From Euptelea pleiosperma (lineage: Eukaryota > Streptophyta > Magnoliopsida > Ranunculales > Eupteleaceae), in assembly GCA_035048495.1 (NCBI GenBank), contig CM068541.1:8501929-8565928 (forward strand): a DNA stretch of 64,000 nt, read 5' to 3'. The translations under genes were made by a program, and so were the position numbers. This document shows, one piece after another, positions 22,332 to 32,639 of this stretch. Positions within the stretch are counted from its first letter, which is position 1. Each line of letters begins with the position of its first letter. The notes beneath the pieces were generated by a model. It was not told where the DNA came from and searched no databases. It saw nothing but the letters and a program-made list of their open reading frames with translations.

Positions 22332-24487
22332 GACTAGTGAGTGCCCTGTGCCATCGGTACTCCTCGACAAAGAATTTGCCAAAATCATGTGAGTGGTGGA
22401 GATCCACCGTCCATTTGGGAGAGGATTAGATCTCGGCCCTTCTTTGTTGATGCTTATAAGAGGAGGTATACGTAGGGAGACAACCAATGCGTTTTGTTAT
22501 ATAGAATAGTAAATGGCCCATGCCCACGGCACTATCCGACAAAAGCGTTTGCAAAAATTGGGTGCCTTCGGTACTCAAACAGTATAACGGACTGGGGCGT
22601 TACCGTTTTTTTCCATTATAACGGCTGTTATAACGGATTGTAATGCACAGAGGGAGAAATGGGAAAATAACATAAATAACAAAAAATAATGGTGTTGAAA
22701 TTTAAATTTTGAATAAATTGAGGTCAAATGAGGCGGATTGAATGGCTGAAATCTAACCGTCCACATTAGATCGATGGATTTGATCTCAACCACTCTTTAT
22801 CTAACCGTCCAAATTAGATGGATGGATAAGATAAGAGAATACAACTGAGTTGTCTTGATATATGCGTTGGTGGCCCGTGCCCGCGGCACTTTCCGACAAA
22901 GTGTTTGTCAAAATCGGGTGGGAGTTAATCTCAGCCATCGATATGAAGCATAGTAGATCTCAGCCACTCATAATTGAAGCCATATATGATAAGAGGGGTA
23001 TAAGAAAACCATTAAATTTTCGTTAAATTCTATTTTTTTTTTTAAATTTTAAATTTGAAAATTTTAAATTTTGAATTTCAACACTACTTTTTTCCGTTAA
23101 AATCATTAAAATCCGTTAAAATCTATTTTTTTCATTTTTGCCCCTGGCGTTTCACCGTTTTAACAGTAACACCCCTCTCGAGGCATAAAAAGTGGGGCTC
23201 CTGAGCTTGACCCTTGCGCTATATGTAAATCCAACCCATTTCATTCCTTGTATGTAGGTAAATAGTAGGTGACCCGTGCCCACGGCACTCATCAACAAAG
23301 CGTTTATCAAAATTGGATGTGAGTGGCTAAGATCCACCGTCCATTTGGTGTGATAAGATCTTGGCCATCTTTTATGAAGCCGGGTAAGAGGGGGAGACAA
23401 CCGTCCTATTTTGTTATATAGACTAGTGGGTGCCCCGTGCCATCGGCACTCCTCGACAAAGAATTTGCCAAAATCAGGTGAGTGGCGGAGATCCACCGTC
23501 CATTTGGGGGAGGATTAGATCTCGGCCCTTCTTTGTTGATGCTTATAAGAGGAGGTATAAGTAGGGAGACAACTAAGTAAATGGCCCATGCCCACAGCAC
23601 TCTCTGACAAAAGCGTTTGCAAAAATTGGTATAACGGACTAGGGCGTTACCGATTTTTCCATTATAACGGCTGTTATAACGGATTGTAATGCACAGAGGG
23701 AGAAATGAAAAAATAACAGAAATAACAAAAAATGACAGTGTTAAAATTTAAATTTTGAATAAATTGAGGTCAAATGAGGCGGATTGAGTGGCTGAAATCT
23801 AACCGTCGACATTACATTGATGGATTTGATCTCAACCACTCTTTATCTAACCGTCCACAATAGATGGATGGATAAGATAAGAGAATACAACTGAGTTGTC
23901 TTGATATATGCGTGGGTGGCCCGTGCCCACGACACTTTCCGACAAAGTGTTTGTCAAAATCGAGTGGGAGTTCATCCCAGCCATCGATATGAAGCATAGT
24001 GGATCTCCCACTCATTATTGAAGCCATATAAGATAAGAGGGGTATAAGAAAATCATTAAATTTTTGTTAAATTCTTTTTTCTTTTTTTTTTAATTTTCAA
24101 TTTTTAAATTTCAATTTTTGAATTTTGAATTTCAGCACCATTTTTTTTTCGTTAAAATCATTAAAATCCATTAAAATCTATTTTTTTCCATTTTTGCCCC
24201 TAGTCGTTTGAATCTGTTTTAACGGTAACACCCCCCCTCTCGAGGCATAAAAAGTGGGGTTCCTGAACGTGACCCTTGGGCTATTTGTAAATCCAACCCA
24301 TTTCATTCCTTATATGTAGGTAAATAGTAGGTGACCCGTGCCCACGGCACTCATTGACAAAGCGTTTGTCAAAATTGGGTGTAAATTGGGTGTGAGGGCT
24401 GAGATCCACCGTCAATTTGGTGTGATAAGATCTCGGCCATCCTTTATGAAGCCGGATAAGAGGGGGTCCTGTTTTGTTATGTAGATG
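22332..24487. repeat. Two tandem copies of a ~1.09-kb composite repeat
   Basis: Copy 1 is 22,332-23,420 and copy 2 is 23,421 to about 24,487. Each contains, in order: a gtgccatcggcactcc unit, a short aatggcccatgcccac unit, a taacgg-family piece, a cgtggcccgtgcccac unit with gtttgtcaaaatcg, a T-rich piece with a second taacgg arm, and a gtgacccgtgcccacggc unit ending in the ttgttatatagac-type junction. The two copies are close but not identical; copy 2 lost about 15-20 bases at the first internal junction. No genes. Confidence 0.85.
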
Positions 24488-24692
24488 GTTTGTAACATGA
24501 TTCGCCCTTTCATGTCAGAATCTTAGGAGGAATGACACCTATCTTACATCAAAAGGGCTTTGGAAAGCCAACTTGGGAGATTGGAAGTAAACTAGAAAAT
24601 CAAGAAGCCTTTGTGGGTTGTTGGCCTTTGAAAATAAGCCATTGAGATGATAAGATATTTGAATTCGGAATGTGACATGTTCCTCTGAAAGC
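24488..24692 (+). other. Upstream region of gene C shared with gene H
   Basis: cgccctttcatgtcagaatc, atcaaaagggctttgga and gttgttggcctttgaaaa match 46,210-46,430 upstream of gene H. It includes a degenerate form of the GCCG-box (ggcctttgaaaataagccattgag). Confidence 0.5.
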
Positions 24693-24962
24693 TACTATGC
24701 ACTAGTACATGAATCTCAATGCAGCTCTGAATCCACGAATCTTTGTAGAAAGAGAGGGATACGTGGGGCCTTAATTCCAGGTTAAGCGCCGGTCAAAATA
24801 AGACATTGAAAACGTGGTCAAAATAAGACATTGAAAACGTACTATGCACTAGTACATGAATCTCAATGCAGCTCTGAATACACGAATCTTTGTAGAAAGA
24901 GAGGGATACGTGGGGCCTTAATTCCAGGTTAAGCGCCGGTCAAAATAAGACATTGAAAACGT
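24693..24962 (+). promoter_or_regulatory. Tandemly duplicated promoter segment of gene C
   Basis: actatgcactagtacatgaa to agacattgaaaacgt occurs at 24,693-24,815 and again at 24,841-24,962. A third short ggtcaaaataagacattgaa lies between them. Each carries the W-box core (ggtcaaaa at about 24,791, 24,816 and 24,938), so gene C has three where B has one. Confidence 0.75.
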
Positions 24963-24990
24963 ATTCGGATCGATAGTGAGACATTTCTGT

Positions 24991-25000
24991 GTATAAAAAC
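24991..25000 (+). promoter_or_regulatory. TATA box of gene C
   Basis: gtataaaaac lies 69-78 bases before the ATG, in a context (aacatggacatccgaagaac) conserved in B and H. Confidence 0.6.
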
Positions 25001-25068
25001 ATGGACATCCGAAGAACTGAGATGCAGAAGAGATCAAAAGAAAAAAAAAGTAGATCGAGAAAATAAGA

Positions 25069-25856
25069 ATGAGGAAGTCGTTCTGTAATATTGCTTTGTG
25101 TGTTTGTTTATTTGTGTTTCTTCTAGTTTCAATCAGCTCGGGTTGTCTTCTGGATGAATCAAGGGTGACAAACCTCCCTACTTATATCCAAGGTACAAAG
25201 TTACAAACTACAAACCATGGTTTAAAAAACGGCTTTTATAATGAAAAAGTGGCCGTTATAACGTATTCGGACCTCCCCCGTTACATTATGTACCATTTTA
25301 ACGCTCAAAAAATAACGGCACCTTGATCAAAGAAAACAGACCTTTATTATAAGCTTGCTCAACATTTCAAGTCTAATAATGGTGGAAATTTGTTCAATTT
25401 GGAAAAAAACATTCGTTTAATAAGCTTTGTTTAACATGCGTCATGATTGATGTTCACAAAGATTTTAAACACCTAGGAAGCAAAGGTTTCACCTCTATTA
25501 TTATTATTATTATTATTATTATATGACTTCCGAGGGTACGTATCTGAGCCTGTTAGAACACCCGATTAGTCCGCCGGGGCACATTTGTACCCCTTCCACA
25601 AGCGCTAGGTAAAACGGGATAAAACCCCGGGGGGGTGGCCCAAGGGGAAGTCGAACTCAGGACCTCCTGCTTTCTGGACTATAATTGTTATTATTATTTA
25701 TTTATTTTGTTTAATTTGGATGCAGAGACAGGATTACGGAGACGTGGAAGGGAACTGAGGGGTGGTCGAGACTCAGGCAGCCTGCCTCCGCCTCCGATAA
25801 AGAATCCCGCACCCATCCAGCCTATCGAAACCAGGCGGCCGGGAGGACACAGATAA
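25069..25856 (+). CDS. Gene C: secreted-peptide precursor, proline-rich GGH class
   Basis: Exons 25069-25192 and 25726-25856 join to 84 codons plus TAA. Exon 1: MRKSFCNIA, signal core LCVCLFVFLLVSISSG, then DESRVTNLPTYIQ. Exon 2: ETGLRRRGRELRGG, then RDSGSLPPPPIKNPAPIQ and the end TRRPGGHR. The ATG aligns with the second of two in-frame ATGs in gene H; the first is AAG-like here. Closest sister is H (block 46.2-50 kb), next B. The 533-bp intron holds part of a taacgg MITE right after the donor and a SINE. Intact, with three promoter W-box copies; likely a functional secreted peptide. Receptor and processing sites are unknown. Confidence 0.8.
25212..25325. repeat. taacgg-family MITE fragment in the intron of gene C
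   Basis: ccatggtttaaaaaacggct through cgtattcggacctcccccg and taacgctcaaaaaataacgg. It lies about 20 bases after the splice donor. Confidence 0.7.
25530..25680 (-). mobile_element. tRNA-derived SINE in the intron of gene C, minus strand
   Basis: On the minus strand, gaggtcctgagttcgactt (box B) is followed by ccccttgggccac, ggggttttatcccg, cgcttgtggaaggggtac and gtacctcggaag-like sequence. It lands in the (tta)n run of the intron; gene H has an uninterrupted (tta)n there. Same family as the insertion at 19,932-20,053. Confidence 0.7.
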
Positions 25857-26199
25857 TTATGTAGATTTTCTGGTTGTTATGGTACTGCGCATCGGCTGAA
25901 GTATTTTCTCATCGTCTCTAAAATAAAACCTATAAATAGAAGCTACTATTTAAGGTGGGCTGTTGAATAAATTTCTCATTTCTCTGCATAAATTATAATT
26001 ATACATTGAATTTATATATAACAGATTAGTTGGAAATTATTCAACGAGTTTTTTAATTTTTTTTTATTTTGTCATTTTTTAGTTTTAAATGTGGAATATT
26101 TAAGGGATATATAAAGGGGTAATAATAAGATGCAAATGTAAAGAGATGGGATGGTTTGCGCGTCGAGTTTTAATTAGATTTATGAGATCTCCATCTTGC

Positions 26200-26433
26200 T
26201 TCGCCACGGGAGCGGCTTCTATGCCCCAGGGCCGCACAAACAAAACAAAACGGCCCTACGGAGCTTTCCCCACGTCACCTCAATTTCAAAAAGTTAAAAA
26301 AAAAAATCAAAACCAACTAACCTTGGTTATGATGTGTTGGTTTTGCTTTTTTGCTGACGTGACAGACCTTGAGCAAGGTCGTTTTGTTTTGTCTATGCGG
26401 CCCTGGCGCGTAGCAGCCGTGCCCCTTCCTTAC
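26200..26433. repeat. MITE with gagcggcttctatgc ends
   Basis: gagcggcttctatgcccc and agggccgcacaaacaaaac face gttttgttttgtctatgcgg and gcgtagcagccgtgcccc. A sister copy is at 48,590-48,825. Gene B's block has no insertion here (catcttgcttcccccacat at about 18,971). The exact termini are unclear. Confidence 0.7.
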
Positions 26434-26656
26434 ATGTTGCGATAGTTACCTTAATTTCCTGTTAAGAAATTGTCTCAATTCGTTGGTTAATTTATAATTC
26501 ACTCGAAAACTAAGCCTTAAAACTTTGCCCCTTCAGTAATCAGATTCATTTGGGGGAAGAAAGTTTATTCATGAGGTTTAATTTTAGGAATTTGGATAAT
26601 TTTTTTTATTTTCATTTGTAATACTTGAAGAAAGTTTTTATTTTTCTTTTTTCTTA

Positions 26657-27070
26657 GGGCGTGTTTGATTGCACGGAATTTTTTTTCCGAGAAATACATC
26701 TGGAATGCCTTAAATGGCTGTTGGATTGCACGTGAGAACACATATTTTAATCATATGTGATAAAATAAAGGCGTATTTTCAGGTGGAAATGATTTCTCAC
26801 CTATGTGGAATGGAAATGGATTCTAGGCTTGGAGGGGTTTTGTTGGGGGTAAGATTTTTGGATCATTCACCTCACTTTTCACTTATTTTTTTGGTAGGTA
26901 AGCCTGATTTTAAAGAGATCAGTAACTTGGCGAAGGCGGCTTTTGAACCCAGGTCTATAATATTATTACCCACAAACTTTACCAACTGAGCAAGCTGGCA
27001 CCTTCCACTTTTTGAAGACTTATTTTCATGTCAAAATTTCAATTTTTTCACTTGGCAATCAAACACGCCC
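26657..27070. mobile_element. Tourist-like MITE carrying a nested SINE
   Basis: The ends gggcgtgtttgattgc and gcaatcaaacacgccc are inverted and flanked by TTA (26,654-26,656; 27,071-27,073). The sister copy at 49,030-49,326 is about 117 bp shorter because it lacks the insertion at about 26,888-27,002. Confidence 0.85.
26888..27002 (-). mobile_element. tRNA-derived SINE nested in the Tourist-like MITE
   Basis: On the minus strand, ggtgccagcttgctcagttg (box A) precedes gacctgggttcaaaagccg (box B) and the element ends in a short A run (T run at the left). It is absent from the sister MITE at 49,030. Confidence 0.7.
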
Positions 27071-27498
27071 TTACTTTTCCTTTTTTACAATTTGTGGAGT
27101 AACACAAGTACTAAGTTGAAGAAAGCAAATAAATAGGCCATTATTTAGTCAATTTTGGGGAACAGATACATTAGAGAGAGAGAGAGATTCCTTTAATCAC
27201 TCTATTAATGGGGAGTAGTATCTTATTGGGATAACGAACGTGATTTCCATTGTAACAGACTTTATAAATATTAAGTTCGTTTTTCGGTTTTGTGGTTAGT
27301 TTCTAAATAACATAACAAGGTCAAAGCATCACCGTTTTTTTTTTTTTTAAAAACCATGATCCTGGTCAGGTAAATCGTTGTTGCACATGTCCCTCGAACA
27401 CCCTATTTTGTGGGCTATGCTTGAAAAATGACTCATCCTTGATAAGTTGTGTGATGTTGTGTAAGCCCAATTATAGTAAACCAAATACCCATTACAAG

Positions 27499-28196
27499 CA
27501 TTATTAAACAACCATTTACCACAAAAGATCGACCTGTTGGGGAAAGGCGAAACAACTATGTATAATAATGGGTCGTCGGGGCAACACATATTGTGAGCGG
27601 GAACAAACCATCCGCTAACATTCTCCCTCAGCGGGAATACACTCCACTAGCTGGAGACTTGACCCCGTGATCTCCTAGGCCTAAACAACTATTTACCCCA
27701 AAAGATAGACCTGTTGGGGAAAGGCGTAACAACTATGTATACCAATGGATCGTCGGGGACAACACAATACGTGCGCGGAAACAAACCAACCACTAACATT
27801 CTCCCTCAACGGGAATACACTCCGCTGAAGACTTGAACCTGCGATCTCCTAGGCCTTAGGGTTCTAATACCAGATTAAACAACCATTTACCCAAAAAGAC
27901 CTGTTGGGGAAAGGCGAAACAACTATGTATACCAATGGGTCGACGGGACAATACAATACGTGCACGGGAACAAGCCATCCGCTAACATTCTCTCTCATCG
28001 GGAATTCACTCTGCTAGAGACTTGAGCCCGTGATCTCCTAGGCCTTAGGGTTCTGATATTAGATTAAACAACCATTTACCCCCAAAAGATAGACCTGTTG
28101 GCATGGGGAATGGCGAAATAACTATGTATACCAATAGGTCGTCAGGCCAAGGCCAACACAATGCGTGCGCGGGAACAAATCATTTGCTAACAAGCA
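27499..28196 (-). mobile_element. TRIM multimer: four LTRs and three internal segments
   Basis: A unit of 185-190 bp repeats about 3.6 times, starting near 27,503, 27,684, 27,873 and 28,063. On the minus strand each unit is an LTR beginning tgttagcggatgg and ending in ggttgtttaat. It is followed by a short internal part with tggtatcagaaccctaagg (a Met-tRNA primer site) and a purine tract gttgagggagaa before the next tgttag. The array is flanked on both sides by agcattat. A single broken LTR remains at the equivalent place near 50,340-50,380. Confidence 0.8.
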
Positions 28197-28439
28197 TTAT
28201 ATCCTAATATTTTTTTTTTTGGGTACTTTTCCAACACTTCCATTAAAATAGTTTTAATAAAAGCTATAGATTAGTAAATAAATAAATAAAAAGTAAATAT
28301 ATATTTTAAAAGTCTAAAATACATTTATGCATCATAGAAATAGTTAATGGAAATGTAGGGGTATTTTTAGAAAAAAAATGACAAAATATGGGTTGTCAGC
28401 ACAACGGTTATCTTCCATTACAAGTTGTAACAAAGCAAA

Positions 28440-28987
28440 GCGGGGTTTCAAAGGGTTATTTGAAGCCAGCCTTTTTCTCGTTGCAAACCGATTTTTTTAA
28501 AGAAACCAAAATTTAAAACTCCTTAAAATATAAAAAAAAATTAAATAAATATATCAATGGTGTTCAAATCTGTCTCTCATGAACAAATTAGGATTTTTTT
28601 TATAAGCAAGAAAAAATTTGGATGGGCAGAGATTAATATGAATGACAAGGAAAAAATCTATATCATAGAATTCTGTATCAAAAGTTTGATATAGAAATCC
28701 CTCAAAATGCCATGTGGCACACTCTTTCAAGGCCACTGATCCATGACTGTTTTAAACCATGGTTTGAAACATGAGTCGCCCACTCATGTCAACCCAATAG
28801 ACTTTCAAGTGGTGCGGCCTTTGTGGGTTGTTGGCCGTTGAAAATAAGGTATTGGGGTGATAACATCTTAGGAACGTGACATTTTCAGAGTGTGACATGT
28901 TTCTCTTTTCATACTAATATAAAAACCATGTATTATGTAAGAAGTAAGATGCAAAACAGATCATAAGAAATAAGTAAGAGAAGGAGA
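28440..28987 (+). promoter_or_regulatory. Upstream region of gene D
   Basis: ttggccgttgaaaataaggt (28,831-28,850) is the D/E/H/I form of the shared box, in which GGTCAAAA reads GTTGAAAA, so the W-box core is lost. A TATA (tataaaaac) begins at 28,918. The region is nearly identical to 50,690-51,230 upstream of gene I. Confidence 0.55.
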
Positions 28988-29771
28988 ATGAAGAAGTTGT
29001 CCAGCAATTCTTTGTGTGCCTGTTTATTTGTATTTCTTATAGTCTCGGGGTCTCTTCCAGCAGAATCAAGGGTCCTACCTGCTTCTACCCCAGGTACAAA
29101 CTACTCTATTAGCTTTCCTATTGTTTCTTTCAACAAAAGGGGCCGTTATAACAGAATAACGGACTGGGCGTATTAACGTTTTTTTTTTTTTTTTTTCCTG
29201 TTATAACAGATTGTCACGCACTAGGGTAAAAATGGAAAAAATGAGAAAAGAAGAAATAAAAGGGAAAAAGCATAAAATTTAGAACGAAAATTAACATAAA
29301 AATGGGAAAAATAGCAGAAATAACGGGTGATTTTTTAACAATTTTTTTCAAAAAATAAGTCGTTTCTTTCGCTACAGCGGCTGTTATTTTTAAAAACACA
29401 GCCTTCGTTCTTTGTCAGTTTACGACCTTCCTTGTTTTTGCTTTGAGATCTTCCCAATCTCCTTTCTGATATATCATATATCAGTTTGGATTTATCAAAA
29501 AAAAAAAAAATCACAAAAAACTACCAATATTATAAGCTAAGATCGATCAATCTGCATGATAATTGGTGCATAGAAAGATTTAAGAACCTAGGAAGAGAGC
29601 CTTCTCGTTCCTTATTTTTATTATTATTACCGAACTAATGAATTTTTGTTTATTTGGCACGCAGAGACCGGATTGCACAGGCATGGAAGGGAACTAATGG
29701 GTAATAGGGTTCCAGACAACAGCCCTCCCTCTCCCCAATCTAATCGATCCGGCCCTGGAGTAGGACATTGA
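28988..29771 (+). CDS. Gene D: secreted-peptide precursor ending SGPGVGH
   Basis: Exons 28988-29093 and 29665-29771 join to 70 codons plus TGA. Exon 1: MKKLSSNSLCACLFVFLIVSG-type signal with cleavage likely after SLPAES, then RVLPASTP. Exon 2: ETGLHRHGRELMGN, then RVPDNSPPSPQSNRSGPGVG and a final H before the stop. The terminal SxPGVGH recalls the CEP ending (SPGxGH) and the SGPS/GxGH motifs of PIP-like peptides (known families), but the upstream part fits neither exactly. The 571-bp intron holds a taacgg MITE and a poly(A)-ended retroposon. It is nearly identical to gene I, which has a frameshift, so D is the intact copy of the pair. Confidence 0.82.
29138..29400. repeat. taacgg-family MITE in the intron of gene D
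   Basis: aaaaggggccgttataacag opens it, cctgttataacagattgtca follows, and gcggctgttatttttaaaaa closes it. The identical insertion is in gene I (51,381-51,640), so it predates that duplication. Confidence 0.7.
29401..29515 (+). mobile_element. Poly(A)-ended retroposon in the intron of gene D
   Basis: cttccttgtttttgctttga, gatatatcatatatcagttt and ggatttatc run into 14 A. It is similar to the 3' end of the nested insertion at 3,983-4,179 and is duplicated in gene I. Confidence 0.55.
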
Positions 29772-29879
29772 CAATAATGAAGATTTTCATGTTGGTGCTG
29801 GCGTTTAGCAGCCCGAGTTTTTCCTTCGCCTCTAGAATCTGTAAAATGGAAGACACTTTCTGATACAAATCTCTTAAAT

Positions 29880-30300
29880 TGTATCCAATTTATCGATATC
29901 CAATAAGAACCAGTCCCAAATTATCATAGTTTGCAGAGTATCGATATCCATGCCCATCCTTGATTTTGTCTATTATGTTCATCCTTTGGCGGATAACTGT
30001 GGAGATAAAAAAAAATATTTGTATTCTTATCCCCTTGTTTTAGTCAAGGTTCTCGAGATTTATCCCTCCAAATCATCTCCACTTTGATCAGAGGGCTTGA
30101 GACCAAGGTTTAAATAATGCCCGTTATAACAAAAATAACAACTGTTATAATGGATTCAGACCTTCCCCTTTGCGTTATGTACCATTAAAACGCCAAAAAA
30201 ATAACGACCGTTATTTTCCGTTGTAATGAAAATAACGACCGTTATTTTCTGAAAAAAAAGTGAGAAAAAATGGCCGTTAATTTTGTTAGCATAAATCATC
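29880..30300. repeat. hAT-like fragment and taacgg MITE
   Basis: 29,885-29,950 holds gatatccaataagaaccagt (hAT-like family). 30,108-30,290 holds gtttaaataatgcccgttat and taccattaaaacgcc (taacgg family). Confidence 0.55.
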
Positions 30301-31030
30301 AATCATGCTGATTTTTGGTGTATAGATCCACGATGGCGTAGGTCAAACATTCATGGGTCAGTGGGCCCAAAAGAGTGAGCCACTTGGTAGTGTTGATGGA
30401 CTTGAGCTAGTATTTGAGAATGCTTTTTGGAAAGTGCTTCTTCAACTTTTGGCATTGAGAAGCATTTCCTTTGCATAAATCTCTGTTTGGTTTGTAAAAG
30501 TAGGCTGACTTCACACGTTAAAAAGAAGGTAAAAGTACTTTTCTGATAAATACCTCGGAGAGTATTTCTTAAAAAATGTTTCTGCACTTTTGCAGGAAGT
30601 GTATCACTGGCAAAACGGATCTCACATTTTGACCTTTTTATCCCCTCTTTCATAAATATTACAAAATATAAGGGTATTCTTGAATTTTGATAGAATTTAG
30701 AAGTTCACAACTGGTTTTGCCAAATATCAATACCAACTTCCTACACACAAAACAACATATCTCCAGCATTATTTGCCAAACACTTTTAAGTAGTTGTTTA
30801 CAGGGTTTCTACATAAGGATTTTTTCACAGCACTGCAAAAGCATTCCCAAATAGGACCAGAATGACTCAACGGGAAACAAGTACAAAATAGTAGGGGTGT
30901 TAATAGGCCTAACTGCCCCCAATGGATTGGTTCTTAGGCTCATCTCATCATAAGGCGGAGCTTAAGCTGTATTAATTGGCCTAGCAAGCAGGCCAAGCTT
31001 AGGGTTTAGGCCCAATACATAAGTGGCCAA
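30290..31030. repeat. MITE B half copy and repeat block shared with 20,626-21,260
   Basis: The start tcatcaatcatgctgatttt to catgggtcagtgggccc is one arm of family B. The rest parallels the block after gene B, up to gcctagcaagcaggccaag. Confidence 0.55.
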
Positions 31031-31470
31031 ATGTGTGACACAGGTTTGATAAGAATACATTTTCAACTTAATTAGAAAAGTCAAGTTGTCCGTGTCAATT
31101 AGATAAAAAAAAATAAAAATACGCAAAAGACAACAAAAAGTCTTGATTCGTGTAGTCTGAACTCTTCCCCAAACCACACACCAAACCAAGAACCAAACTT
31201 TCGAAGGCACCTTACGCTAGTATGAAAGAAAGGCAATTCTAAGAATCAAATTCGTTATAGAGCGGAATGGATAAGGATCATTTGCATTAATATAATGATG
31301 TTCTATATTCGGATTCCACTCTGTTAGTATTTAAAAAAAAAAATGGGAGGACAGTTTGACCCAACTAATCCAAATACATTGACTCTTCAACACGCTTTAG
31401 TATTAAAATTTATAACGGAAATTACCGACATTTTTTTTTTTTTGAGAATTTTTAAGAAAAATAAGTTTGA
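31031..31470. other. Intergenic, no recognised gene
   Basis: An 82-codon minus-strand frame (31,210-30,962) has no signal, motif or splice context that I recognise. I see no repeat family either. Confidence 0.4.
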
Positions 31471-31474
31471 ATCA

Positions 31475-31800
31475 AGGTTTAAAAGGAGCTGTTATAGCAG
31501 TATAACGGATTAGGGGCATTACCAAATTTTCCGTTATATAACGGATTGTAAGATGGGCAAAAATGGGAAAGTAACGGAAAAAGGCGCTAAAATTAAAAAT
31601 TAAAAATATAAATTTCAAATTTTCAATAAATTTTATAATAGAAAAACGGGCATTTTTTTTACAAAATTTTCAGAAAAGTAATGGTCGCTATTTTCATTAT
31701 AAAATCCGTTATTCATTATTTTCTGAGCGTTAAAACGGTACATAACATATCGAGGGAGGTCCGAATCCGTTATACGGGCGTTTTTTAAACCATGGTTTGA
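31475..31800. repeat. taacgg-family MITE, nearly full length
   Basis: From aaggtttaaaaggagctgtt through tccgttatataacggattg, a T-rich middle and gcgttaaaacggtacataac, to cgggcgttttttaaaccatg. This is the complete two-ended form, about 325 bp. Confidence 0.75.
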
Positions 31801-32061
31801 AACATGAATCGCCCAATCATGTCAACCGTTTTTTAAACCATGGTTTGAAACATGGGTCGCCCACTCATGTCAACCCAAAAGACTTTATAAAGTGGTGGGG
31901 CCTTTGTGGGTTGTTGGCCGTTGAAAATAAGCCATTGAGATGATAAGATGTTTGAAAAATATGAACATGTTCGGACTGTGACATGTTTCTCGTTACATAC
32001 TTAAATAAAAAACATGTATTATGTAAGAAGTAAGATACAAAAGAAAGAAGAGAAAAGGACA

Positions 32062-32620
32062 ATGAAGAAGTTGTTTAGCAATTCTTTGTGTCTGTTTATT
32101 TGTATTTCTTATAGTATCAATCAGCTCGGGGGATTCAGAATCAAGGGTCCTACCTGCTTCTACCCAAGGTACAAACCATGTTTTAAAAAACGGCCGTTAT
32201 ATTCTTTATAACAGCCGTTATAACGGATTCGGACCTCTCTTTTTATTTTCTGTTATTTTTTTTTTCAAATTTTGAATTTCAGCACCATTCTTGCCATTTT
32301 TGCCCCTGAGCGTTACAATTCGTCATAACGGCCATTATAACTGCCCCTTTTAAACTTTTGAACAAACTACTCCATTATACCGTTATAACGATCAATCTGC
32401 GTGATGATTGGTGCGTAGAAAGATTTAAGAACCTAGGAAGAGAGCCTTCTCGTTCGCCTTATTTATATTATTATTACCGAACTAATGAATTTTGTTTATT
32501 TGGCATGCAGAGACGGTATTACACAGGCATGGAAGGGAACTAATGGGTGATAGGGTTCCAGGCAACAGTCCTCCCTCTCCCCGATCTAATCCACCCAGCC
32601 GTGGAGATGGACATCGATAA
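32062..32620 (+). pseudogene. Unit E: frameshifted secreted-peptide gene (D type)
   Basis: Exon 1 is 32062-32168 and exon 2 is 32511-32620. Exon 1 starts MKKLFSNSLC as in D but lacks two bases where D has tgtgtgcctg (here tgtgtctg), so the signal peptide runs out of frame. The exon is 107 bases and no longer ends in phase 1. The joined frame would stop inside exon 2. Exon 2 itself is undamaged and would encode ETVLHRHGRELMGD, RVPGNSPPSPRSNPPSRG and the end DGHR. A taacgg MITE begins six bases after the donor. Either a recent pseudogene, or usable through another start that I cannot find. Confidence 0.75.
32174..32390. repeat. taacgg-family MITE in the intron of unit E
   Basis: ccatgttttaaaaaacggcc at the left, then ttttgcccctgagcgttac and ggccattataactgcccctt at the right. 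Shortened middle. Confidence 0.7.
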
Positions 32621-32639
32621 TTATGAGGACTCTCTGGTT

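Noticed and set aside
22161..24487. CRISPR-like regular repeats
   Set aside because: The units are long (about 155-175 bp), diverged, have no unique spacers and lie in a plant nuclear context; they are transposon-derived tandem repeats.
10475..28196. Autonomous LTR retrotransposons suggested by primer-site motifs
   Set aside because: The repeats are only about 110-125 bp apart from tiny internal parts and no gag or pol frames exist; they are TRIM-type elements.
28988..29771. Calling gene D a CEP gene outright
   Set aside because: Only the GVGH end fits; the canonical residues before it are missing and the cluster relatives end GGHR or GGHI. Left as an unnamed CEP/PIP-like family.
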